This document shows, one piece after another, positions 1 through 6,080 of a stretch of 6,170 nt of DNA; within the stretch, counting starts at the first letter, position 1, and every line of letters starts with the position of its first letter. The position numbers and the translations under genes are program-made. The stretch is taken from the NCBI GenBank assembly GCA_030529405.1, contig JAUMWZ010000098.1, forward strand, positions 1 through 6,170, written 5' to 3'. The notes under the pieces were generated by a model. It worked only from the letters and a program-made list of their open reading frames with translations. It ran no database searches and was not told where the DNA came from. The stretch comes from Bacteroides sp. (GTDB lineage Bacteria > Bacteroidota > Bacteroidia > Bacteroidales > Bacteroidaceae).

Positions 1-1157
1 CTAACAGATATCCCATACAGACAGAAATACACACATTCAACGAAGATATAATCAGAGAGGCTATTAGCTTTGAGATGAGCAGAAACGGACAAGTTTTCTT
101 TGTCAATAACAGAATAGCTAATCTTGAGGAAATAAAATATATGATAACGAAGTCAGTACCAAACTGCCGTGTAGCAATAGGACACGGACAGATGGAACCA
201 GCTAAATTGGAGGAAATAATATCTGACTTTGTGAACTATGAGTATGATGTTTTGTTGGCAACAACCATTATAGAAAGTGGCATAGATATATCTAATGCAA
301 ACACTATAATAATAAATCAGGCACATAACTTCGGACTTAGCGACCTGCATCAAATGCGTGGACGAGTTGGTAGAAGTAACAAGAAGGCGTTTTGCTACTT
401 ACTTGCACCGGCTTTGGCAACACTGCCTACAGAATCAAGAAGAAGACTTCAAGCCATAGAAAACTTTAGTGACCTTGGAAGTGGTATACACATAGCTATG
501 CAAGACTTAGACATCAGAGGTGCAGGCAATCTATTAGGAGCGGAGCAAAGCGGTTTCATTGCCGACTTAGGATATGAAACTTACCAAAAAATTCTTGCAG
601 AAGCCATAACAGAGCTACGTAAAGAGGAGTTTGAAGACCTATATAACGACGAGCAACACACTACTAAAAAAGAGATTAAAGGAGAAGACTTTGTAGATGA
701 ATGTCAGATAGAGAGCGACCTTGAACTACTTTTCCCAGATAGTTATATAAAAGGAAGTAGCGAAAGAATGTTGCTATACAGAGAAATGAACAACATAAAA
801 ACCGACAGAGAGTTAGAAGAATTTAGGGCAAAACTTATTGACCGTTTCGGTAAGATACCTAAAGTTTCGGAGGAACTTCTTCAGATTGTACACCTCAGAC
901 GATATGGCAAGCATCTTGGTATAGACAAGATTGCACTGAAATCTAACAGTATGATATTGTATTTTATAAATGAGCTGAACAGTATATATTATCAGAGCGA
1001 TGCTTTTGGAAAGTTCATTGAATATGCAAAGAAGAATGTAGAAAGATGCAAGGTTAAGGAGCAAAAAGATAGAAATATTATGACTATCAAGAATGTAAGC
1101 AACGTTTCAAAGGCAGTAGACATCATCAAAAAAATAGATAGCATAGAGTTACGCTAA
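1..1157 (+). CDS. mfd: Transcription-repair coupling factor Mfd, C-terminal part (5' end outside window)
   Basis: Mfd is an ATP-driven DNA translocase that removes RNA polymerase stalled at DNA lesions and recruits UvrA for nucleotide excision repair. The frame is open from base 3 with no start, so the gene enters from the left; 384 codons are visible, roughly the last third of a protein usually near 1,100 residues. Visible parts in order: the second RecA-like helicase lobe, with motif V (TTIIESGIDIS, about bases 261-293) and motif VI (QMRGRVGR, 351-374); the TRG translocation motif (DLGSGIHIAMQDLDIRGAGN, about 471-530), which separates Mfd and RecG from other helicases; and the C-terminal regulatory domain D7 from about base 690 to the TAA stop. 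No frameshift or missing motif is seen. The missing N-terminus should hold the UvrB-like and RNA-polymerase-binding domains. RecG is excluded by the D7 tail. Confidence 0.96.
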   Translation, partial: NRYPIQTEIHTFNEDIIREAISFEMSRNGQVFFVNNRIANLEEIKYMITKSVPNCRVAIGHGQMEPAKLEEIISDFVNYEYDVLLATTIIESGIDISNANTIIINQAHNFGLSDLHQMRGRVGRSNKKAFCYLLAPALATLPTESRRRLQAIENFSDLGSGIHIAMQDLDIRGAGNLLGAEQSGFIADLGYETYQKILAEAITELRKEEFEDLYNDEQHTTKKEIKGEDFVDECQIESDLELLFPDSYIKGSSERMLLYREMNNIKTDRELEEFRAKLIDRFGKIPKVSEELLQIVHLRRYGKHLGIDKIALKSNSMILYFINELNSIYYQSDAFGKFIEYAKKNVERCKVKEQKDRNIMTIKNVSNVSKAVDIIKKIDSIELR

Positions 1158-1200
1158 AAGATAAAAAGCACACATACAAAGAGTCAGACACATGTATTTC

Positions 1201-1288
1201 CAAACAATATACAACTGATTTGCAAACCATATATAACTTTGATGCAAACTGTATATAACTTATAAACAAACTGTATACAGTTTGAAAA
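1201..1288. repeat. Four tandem 22-nt repeat units in the mfd/folB spacer
   Basis: Four units start with CAAAC exactly 22 nt apart, at 1201, 1223, 1245 and 1267. The first 17 nt are best conserved (approximately CAAACTGTATATAACTT); the last five vary. Adjacent units agree at roughly 16 of 22 positions. A weaker fifth unit may follow at 1289-1310 (CAGATAGTGTATAAAA) and runs into the terminator. The period is close to two helical turns, so equivalent bases would lie on one face of the DNA. The spacing resembles iteron-like or multi-site protein-binding arrays, but no function is known to me. The repeats are too short and unspaced to be a CRISPR array. Confidence 0.8.
1267..1284. repeat. 18-bp perfect palindrome in the last tandem unit
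   Basis: CAAACTGTATACAGTTTG reads the same on both strands. It occupies most of the fourth 22-nt unit. The other units keep the left half and the TATA core but not the right half, so this unit is either the full form of a dimeric protein site or a chance symmetrisation. It lies between the mfd stop and the shared terminator, not in an obvious promoter. Confidence 0.75.
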
Positions 1289-1306
1289 CAGATAGTGTAT
1301 AAAATA

Positions 1307-1352
1307 AAAATAGCATATACTATAAGTTACTCACTTTAGTATATGCTATTTT
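1307..1352. terminator. Bidirectional intrinsic terminator between mfd and folB
   Basis: The arms at 1307-1322 and 1337-1352 form a perfect 16-bp stem (AAAATAGCATATACTA and its complement). After one bulged T (1323) the stem can extend by four more pairs (1324-1327 with 1333-1336), leaving a 5-nt loop. T-rich DNA follows on each strand: TTTTCGTTT rightwards, and the complement of TATAAAATAAAAA leftwards. It lies 22 nt past the folB stop and 150 nt past the mfd stop, in the right place to end both convergent transcripts. Confidence 0.85.
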
Positions 1353-1373
1353 CGTTTGTACTAAATAATTCGC

Positions 1374-1742
1374 TTATCTAGTGATATTCATTGCGACAGC
1401 AACAGAGTCTATATCAGCTCCCATTGGTGGATTACGTTTCACAACTTCAACATCTATTTCGATTATATCAGTAAACTTTTCAAGGATAGAGCGACCTATT
1501 CTGTGGCAAACGTGTTCTATCAGTTTGGAAGAATGTTTCATCTCTTCTCTCACAATCAAAGCCACTTCGGCATAGTTTACAGTATCGTGCAGATTGTCAC
1601 TAACACCTGCTTTGGTCAAATCAATATGCAACGTAAGATTTACCACATAATCATTGCCTACCCTATTCTCTTGTGGCAACACCCCATGGTAAGCATAACA
1701 GTGTATGTTATTGAGCTTTATGCAACTGTTTTTTATATTCAT
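1374..1742 (-). CDS. folB: Dihydroneopterin aldolase FolB
   Basis: FolB converts 7,8-dihydroneopterin to 6-hydroxymethyl-7,8-dihydropterin and glycolaldehyde in cytosolic folate synthesis; many members also epimerise the substrate. The 122-residue product has the usual single-domain length. Visible family features are the GVLPQENRVG segment with active-site Glu25, Tyr57 in TVNYAEV, Glu76 in LIEHVCHRI (pterin anchor), and Lys102 in the VKRNPPMGA segment. These match the catalytic and binding Glu, Tyr, Glu and Lys known from the S. aureus enzyme. The ATG at 1740-1742 is the natural start, since the family begins a few residues before the first strand (IKLNNIHCYAYHG). It lies 7 nt after the malQ stop, so the gene is probably translated from a malQ-folB mRNA. 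No Shine-Dalgarno is visible, which is normal for Bacteroidetes. A related epimerase (FolX type) is less likely given the full aldolase motif set. Confidence 0.95.
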   Translation of the reverse strand: MNIKNSCIKLNNIHCYAYHGVLPQENRVGNDYVVNLTLHIDLTKAGVSDNLHDTVNYAEVALIVREEMKHSSKLIEHVCHRIGRSILEKFTDIIEIDVEVVKRNPPMGADIDSVAVAMNITR

Positions 1743-1749
1743 ATATCGC

Positions 1750-4404
1750 TTATATTCTATTGTTTTCTTTTATCATCTCACTGATTTTGTCGTTCAGTTC
1801 TTGCTTTCTCATCAACTTCTCAGTGCTTATATTCATTCTGTATCTCCAATAATGCTGAGGATTTGCGGGCACATTTATCTGCTCATCTTTAGCCTCTACA
1901 CGTGGTAAATCATCGCTTATTGAAAGCCAGTCTTGAAGTGGCAATATGCAAAGCATAGACGGAGATGCAAGATGATTGTTTACTATCTGAGAGCAAACCG
2001 AGCTGGTAGCCGACTTAGGTGCTATTCCATCACAGTGCAAAACTTCATTATAATACCTCTGAATACTTTCTTGATTTTCTTCCCACCAACCTCTGATTGT
2101 ACTCATATCGTGAGTAGAAGTAGAGCAAACAGACATATACGGATAAGCCGACACAGAAGCAAACTCACGGTCAGTCTTCTTAGGCATACGCTCAATCTCA
2201 AGGCTTAGTATGTGCAAAAAGTTCATCACACTTTCAACACAAGCAGGTATCATTCCCAAATCTTCGCCACAAGCAAGCATATTTGTAGAGCTTATCAGTG
2301 CAGGAAGTTTACACATCGCTTGTTCTTGCCAAAACATATTGTGTCTGTTGTAATAGAAGTCGTGATATAATCTGTCAAAACTTTCCCTCAAAGAGTCAGT
2401 CAGTTTGGCGTACGATTGAGTTTTATATGCCGATATGCGAGGGTGATATTTGCCCTTAGCTGAACAGTCTTCTAAGAACAACACATCATCAATCAAAGAC
2501 ATAAGAACTTGTTTTTCGTCTTCGGTAATATCATCTTCTAGAGCAACAACCTTTTGTTGAGTGTCCACAAAAGGTTTAAGTGAATACACTCCATTATCAT
2601 CTTTCTTGTCAAAGAACTTATTCTTAAACTCCTGCGATAATGAAACTCCATCTAAACTGTCTATAACCTCGTCAGTAATATATGGCTTTGTATATCTAAT
2701 ATCAAAAGAAAATCCATAATGACTAATCTCATCTACCGACAAAGGTAAGGCTGGCGAAAACCTACCTAATATACCGTGAACGGCTGTTGTAGGTATTTCC
2801 CATATCCTGAAAAAGCCTAGTATGTGGTCAATTCGATAAGCATCAAAGTATTCAGCCATCTTACTCAACCTATTTTTCCACCATTGGTATCCGTCTTTAC
2901 TCATCTCATTCCAGTTGTAAGTAGGGAATCCCCAATTTTGACCGTCAGTAGCAAATTCATCTGGAGGAGCACCTGCTTGCCCGTTCATATTGAATAGTTT
3001 TGGCTCTGTCCATGTTTCAACACTGTGGCGGCTAACACCTATTGGTATGTCGCCTTTCAATACTATTCCTTTTTTGCGAGCATATTCTGTTGCAAATTTA
3101 AGCTGAATATGCAGATGATATTGTATGAAATAATAAATCTTGCAACGCTTGAATACAGCAGAACGGTCTTTTTCTAAATCCTTGACAGATAATTTGCTGA
3201 AATCGGAATATTCTTGCCAAGCAGTGAAATCGGCTGTACCATACTTATCACGTAAGCACGAAAAGGCTGCATACGGTACTAGCCACTCTTTGTTTTTATT
3301 AAAAAACTTCTTGTATGCTGTACTTCGCAAAGTCTTTTCTCCCTCTTGCTTATATATTTCTTCGTAGTATTCCCACTTAAAAACATTGACCGCTTCATAA
3401 TCCACAAAACCTTTGTTATTCAACCTATTACGTTCGAATTCAAAATATTCCATTCTATCCTTGTCCGCCAACAGACCTATGCTGTAAGGATTGGCATACA
3501 TAGGGTGAATTGCATATATAGATATTGCATTGTATGGATAAGAGTCTTTCCATGTGTGAGTACGGGTTGTGTCGTTGATAGGTAATATCTGTACAACCTT
3601 TTGGTTAGTACATTCTGCCCAATCAATAAGTGTTGTTAGAGAACTGAAATCGCCTACTCCCCAGCCGTGTTCATCGCTTCTCACAGAGAATAAAGGTATT
3701 GCCACACCCGAAACCTTCCACTCAGGCAAACTCATATATACATCTCTTTCGTTTTTGACGACTACATCGTACGAGCTGAAAGACGATAAATCAATAGTTC
3801 TGTTATGATTATTCTCCCATTGAACCACCTTATTTTGCTCTATATCAAAGAGTAAGTACTTATATTCTAAGCATTGATTGAAACTGTCTAAAGGTATAGT
3901 TATGCTCCAAAAGCCCTCTTTTTGCAAGTCCATAAACTTGGCTTTGTTAGTATTCCATGCTCCGAGCTCGTCAATACTACCCGTAATCATAAGCCTATAC
4001 TTTGACAGTGTAGGTGTGCAATACATATTTATTACAAGCTGTTTGGCTTTACCTGCTACAACACTGTTAATCTGCGATTTGCAAACTGTATTGAGTTTAC
4101 TTGCAAACGATATATAGCCAACATTCAAACTATTATTATCTTGCCAGTAATCTATATATAGTTTACTTTTTCCTTTAATATCTTTTGCCGACAAAGTGCG
4201 CATAGCATAATCGTCTTCACTCCTTATCTCTGCTCCGTTTTCAAGCACACAATACTTGTAGCTAATACATTCGTTAAACGAAAGTTCTTTAGTCCAAAAC
4301 TCACCGTCAGTAGTACTCATAGTGAGCAATGTATTGTCAGACAATTTAACGGCAAGTTCTTGCCCCCAAACTGTTTTATAGTATATGCCCAAAGAAGTAT
4401 TCAT
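1750..4404 (-). CDS. malQ: 4-alpha-glucanotransferase (GH77 amylomaltase, long CBM20-CBM20 DPE2-like form)
   Basis: This enzyme transfers alpha-1,4-glucan segments between maltodextrins, releasing glucose and building longer chains for phosphorylase; it should be cytosolic, as no signal peptide is seen. The 884-residue product begins with two starch-binding CBM20 modules, at about 1-105 and 121-225. The second is clearest (TGSIDELGAWN, then VVQWENNHNR with aromatic Trp150 and Trp196). The GH77 barrel starts near 233. Catalytic residues are visible: nucleophile Asp526 (AYRIDH), acid/base Glu714 (ACGEDLG) and Asp766 (STHDM). Glu714 lies 188 residues after Asp526, against about 47 in the short T. 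aquaticus enzyme, so the barrel carries an insert of about 140 residues, as in plant DPE2 and Bacteroidales homologues. The start ATG at 4402-4404 leads directly into the first CBM20. The gene follows the dnaA terminator by about 35 nt and precedes folB by 7 nt. No convincing promoter was found between terminator and start. Confidence 0.96.
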   Translation of the reverse strand: MNTSLGIYYKTVWGQELAVKLSDNTLLTMSTTDGEFWTKELSFNECISYKYCVLENGAEIRSEDDYAMRTLSAKDIKGKSKLYIDYWQDNNSLNVGYISFASKLNTVCKSQINSVVAGKAKQLVINMYCTPTLSKYRLMITGSIDELGAWNTNKAKFMDLQKEGFWSITIPLDSFNQCLEYKYLLFDIEQNKVVQWENNHNRTIDLSSFSSYDVVVKNERDVYMSLPEWKVSGVAIPLFSVRSDEHGWGVGDFSSLTTLIDWAECTNQKVVQILPINDTTRTHTWKDSYPYNAISIYAIHPMYANPYSIGLLADKDRMEYFEFERNRLNNKGFVDYEAVNVFKWEYYEEIYKQEGEKTLRSTAYKKFFNKNKEWLVPYAAFSCLRDKYGTADFTAWQEYSDFSKLSVKDLEKDRSAVFKRCKIYYFIQYHLHIQLKFATEYARKKGIVLKGDIPIGVSRHSVETWTEPKLFNMNGQAGAPPDEFATDGQNWGFPTYNWNEMSKDGYQWWKNRLSKMAEYFDAYRIDHILGFFRIWEIPTTAVHGILGRFSPALPLSVDEISHYGFSFDIRYTKPYITDEVIDSLDGVSLSQEFKNKFFDKKDDNGVYSLKPFVDTQQKVVALEDDITEDEKQVLMSLIDDVLFLEDCSAKGKYHPRISAYKTQSYAKLTDSLRESFDRLYHDFYYNRHNMFWQEQAMCKLPALISSTNMLACGEDLGMIPACVESVMNFLHILSLEIERMPKKTDREFASVSAYPYMSVCSTSTHDMSTIRGWWEENQESIQRYYNEVLHCDGIAPKSATSSVCSQIVNNHLASPSMLCILPLQDWLSISDDLPRVEAKDEQINVPANPQHYWRYRMNISTEKLMRKQELNDKISEMIKENNRI
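4082..4169. repeat. 22-nt-period repeat-like segment inside malQ
   Basis: On the plus strand CAAAC recurs at 4082, 4104 and 4126, exactly 22 nt apart. The next 22-nt step (4148-4169) matches the 4082 unit at about 16 of 22 positions, including AGTTTACTT at the same phase. The 4082 unit resembles the palindromic spacer unit (CAAACTGTAT..AGTTT), and the 4104 unit resembles the second spacer unit (CAAACGATATATA against CAAACCATATATA). The segment encodes residues about 79-108, the end of the first CBM20 and the start of the linker. Because 22 is not a multiple of three, the protein itself is not repetitive. AT-rich coding DNA can mimic such a pattern, so this is tentative. Confidence 0.45.
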
Positions 4405-4428
4405 ATCAAAGTATTTATATATGGTTTG
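4405..4428 (-). repeat. Diverged single copy of the 22-nt repeat next to the malQ start
   Basis: Read on the minus strand this is CAAACCATATATAA (4428-4415), then ATA, then CTTTGAT, ending directly at the malQ ATG. The second unit of the mfd/folB spacer (1223-1244) reads CAAACCATATATAA followed at once by CTTTGATG. The two are therefore identical over 14 nt and again over 7 nt, apart from a 3-nt insertion. The copy occupies the malQ leader, between the dnaA terminator T-tract and the start codon, where a bound protein or mRNA structure could affect malQ. Confidence 0.5.
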
Positions 4429-4433
4429 TATAT

Positions 4434-4487
4434 AAAAAAATAAACACAGAGCGAATTTATAAATTTATCTTTACGCTCTGTGTTTAT
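4434..4487 (-). terminator. Intrinsic terminator of dnaA
   Basis: Arms at 4440-4453 and 4474-4487 (ATAAACACAGAGCG and its exact complement) form a 14-bp stem with a GC-containing centre. On the minus strand it is followed by seven T residues (4440-4434). The stem begins 31 nt after the dnaA stop. The 20-nt loop contains a second, 12-bp palindrome (AATTTATAAATT, 4454-4465). It should separate the dnaA transcript from malQ-folB, although partial readthrough could supply malQ. Confidence 0.87.
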
Positions 4488-4518
4488 ATCTATATATTTT
4501 TTAATTATCAACCTACAA

Positions 4519-5928
4519 CTAAGTTGTTATTGAGTTTTCTATTTCTTTTAGTTCTTCTCTGAATTTTTTGTCTACCTCTTGTTGGTTTTTCACAGCCTTG
4601 CAAGAGTAGATTACAGTAGCATGGTTTTTTCCGCCAATACTTCTTCCTATCGTGGTTGTAGACGATTCGGTATATTTATTAGCTAAATACATTGCTGTTT
4701 GTCTTGCAATTACCACTTCCTTCTTTCTTGACTTTTTGTGTATATCTTCAGTGTCTATCTGCCAATACTTGCATACTGCCTCTACAATAGTGTCTATTGT
4801 GATTTGTTTCTTTGTGAAGTTGCTATTGCCAGAAATAACACTTTTAGCCAAATCAAGGGTTATATCTCTGTTGAACACAGTAGAGTGTGCAAGCAAAGAA
4901 AGCACTGCTCCTTCAAGTTCTCTGACACTTTCACTCACATTTTCAGCAAGATATTCAATAACATCATCAGGGAATACCACCCCATCTCTTCTTAGTTTGT
5001 TTGTCAAGATATTTCTTCTTAGCTCCACATTAGGTCTTTCCAACTCGGCAACCATACCCCACTTAAACCTTGTGATAAGTCTGTCTTCTATATTCTTTAG
5101 GTTGCTTGGGTGTCTGTCTGATGTTATGATAATTCTCTTACCACTATCTCTCAGGTAGTTAAATATATGGAAGAAGGCGTTAAGTGTCTTCTCTTTTCCT
5201 TCAAACTCTTGTATGTCGTCAATTATAAGAACGTCTATACTTCGGTAGAAGTTAATGAAATCATTGCTTGTGTTATGCTTGGTTGAGTCTGTAAACTGAA
5301 CTTGAAACAAGTGAGCAGACAAGTATATCACTCTTTTTTGTGGATAAAGCTCTTTTATTTTCGCCCCTATTGCGTTGATAAGATGCGTTTTTCCAACTCC
5401 CGATGGTCCATGAATAAAGAGCGGATTGAATGTAGATGAGTTCGGATCGGTAGCAACTGACATGGCAACACTTCTCGATAGCTTATTAGTGCTACCTTCA
5501 ATGAAGTTGTCAAAGCTATAATTTGGGTTCAGTTGCGGGTCTAAATCTTGTGTGGCAACAGTATGTTTCTTTGCCTGCACTGAAGACTCTACCGCCTTAT
5601 TATCTACACTTTGATTTGCAACAGACTTGTCAGCAGATATGCTCACAGTAGCGTCTTTTCCTCCCGACTTAACTACTGCAACTATATAATTCAATTGCAC
5701 ACCACCTCCAAAAACACGGTCTACTGTTTTTCTTATTAGCATAGAGTATTTTTCTTCCAACATTTCGTAGAAGAAATGACTTGGAACCTCTAATAGTAAC
5801 ACGTTATTTTCAAAGCTGATAGGCATTATTGGCGAAAACCATGTTTTATAGCTTTCTGCTCCAACATTATCTTTAATGATGGAAAGGCATTTGCCCCACA
5901 ATTCAATTATACTTCTATCAAGTGACAT
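4519..5928 (-). CDS. dnaA: Chromosomal replication initiator protein DnaA
   Basis: DnaA binds DnaA boxes at oriC as ATP-bound oligomers, opens the duplex and helps load the replicative helicase; it also acts as a transcription factor. The 469-residue length is normal. Domain I (about 1-85) has the conserved Trp11 and Trp30 in the segment SYKTWFSPI. Domain II (about 86-133) is a Ser/Val/Lys-rich linker. The AAA+ domain III (about 135-345) shows Walker A GPSGVGKT (174-181), Walker B IIDDIQ (235-240), sensor 1 ITSDR (268-272), the arginine finger Arg287 in RLITRF, and sensor 2 Arg337 in SVRELEG. Domain IV carries Arg409 in ARQTAMYLA and the DNA-binding signature GGKNHATV (432-439). The ATG at 5926-5928 gives the usual N-terminus just before the first domain I helix, and has an A-rich leader without Shine-Dalgarno. 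The gene has its own terminator. It ends with TAG. Confidence 0.98.
   Translation of the reverse strand: MSLDRSIIELWGKCLSIIKDNVGAESYKTWFSPIMPISFENNVLLLEVPSHFFYEMLEEKYSMLIRKTVDRVFGGGVQLNYIVAVVKSGGKDATVSISADKSVANQSVDNKAVESSVQAKKHTVATQDLDPQLNPNYSFDNFIEGSTNKLSRSVAMSVATDPNSSTFNPLFIHGPSGVGKTHLINAIGAKIKELYPQKRVIYLSAHLFQVQFTDSTKHNTSNDFINFYRSIDVLIIDDIQEFEGKEKTLNAFFHIFNYLRDSGKRIIITSDRHPSNLKNIEDRLITRFKWGMVAELERPNVELRRNILTNKLRRDGVVFPDDVIEYLAENVSESVRELEGAVLSLLAHSTVFNRDITLDLAKSVISGNSNFTKKQITIDTIVEAVCKYWQIDTEDIHKKSRKKEVVIARQTAMYLANKYTESSTTTIGRSIGGKNHATVIYSCKAVKNQQEVDKKFREELKEIENSITT
5339..5347 (-). other. Consensus DnaA box inside dnaA
   Basis: The minus strand reads TTATCCACA, the exact E. coli-type DnaA box. 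It falls on the codons for Tyr-Pro-Gln of the LYPQKR segment in the AAA+ domain. It is the only perfect copy noticed in the window. A single box in coding sequence can be a result of codon choice; it may or may not be bound. Confidence 0.4.
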
Positions 5929-5978
5929 AAATCTGATTATTTTTCTCTGTTTAGGTTAGATTTAAGGACAATCCTCTG

Positions 5979-6010
5979 CAAAATTCGTAATCTATTAGAT
6001 AAAAAACAAG
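5979..6010 (-). promoter_or_regulatory. Candidate Bacteroidetes-type promoter for dnaA
   Basis: On the minus strand CTTG (6010-6007) is followed after 20 nt by GAATTTTG (5986-5979). The Bacteroidetes sigma-ABfr consensus is TTTG, a gap of 19-21 nt, then TAnnTTTG, so each element has one mismatch and the spacing is right. Transcription would start near 5972 and give a leader of about 43 nt. Matches this loose are common in AT-rich DNA, so the call is weak. Confidence 0.35.
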
Positions 6011-6019
6011 CCTTGTTTT
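6003..6019. promoter_or_regulatory. 17-bp inverted repeat overlapping the candidate dnaA promoter
   Basis: AAAACAAG and CTTGTTTT flank a single C, giving perfect 8-bp arms. The element covers the proposed -33 box, a typical location for a repressor operator. It has no T-tract arrangement suggesting a terminator. No regulator can be named from the sequence. Confidence 0.4.
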
Positions 6020-6061
6020 ACTTGCATTTTATATAGAAAACAAAAGACACTTATTTTCAAC

Positions 6062-6080
6062 TGTTTATAATTGATAAACA
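6062..6080. promoter_or_regulatory. 19-bp inverted repeat further upstream of dnaA
   Basis: TGTTTAT and ATAAACA flank AATTG, giving perfect 7-bp arms. The shape suits a dimeric DNA-binding protein, but the composition is nearly all A/T, so chance is a real alternative. It lies about 135 nt upstream of the dnaA start. Confidence 0.3.

Noticed and set aside
1158..1200. Small gene or additional repeat units after the mfd stop
   Set aside because: No credible start-to-stop frame exists, and CAAAG at 1177 is 24 nt, not 22, from the first unit with little further match.
1201..1288. CRISPR array
   Set aside because: The repeat units directly abut with a 22-nt period and have no unique spacers; there are no cas genes nearby.
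3398..3406. Second DnaA box (TAATCCACA) in malQ
   Set aside because: It differs at a conserved position of the consensus, lies in coding sequence and stands alone.
4405..4440. A -33/-7 promoter for malQ
   Set aside because: ATACTTTG next to the ATG fits TAnnTTTG poorly, would leave no leader, and has no TTTG at the right distance. Readthrough from dnaA or a start within the terminator region cannot be distinguished.
4652..5158. A 168-codon open frame on the plus strand opposite dnaA
   Set aside because: It lies wholly antisense to well-conserved DnaA codons and its product is an unrecognisable Ser/Leu-rich string, as expected from a frame shadow. The same holds for the other frames opposite malQ, folB and mfd.
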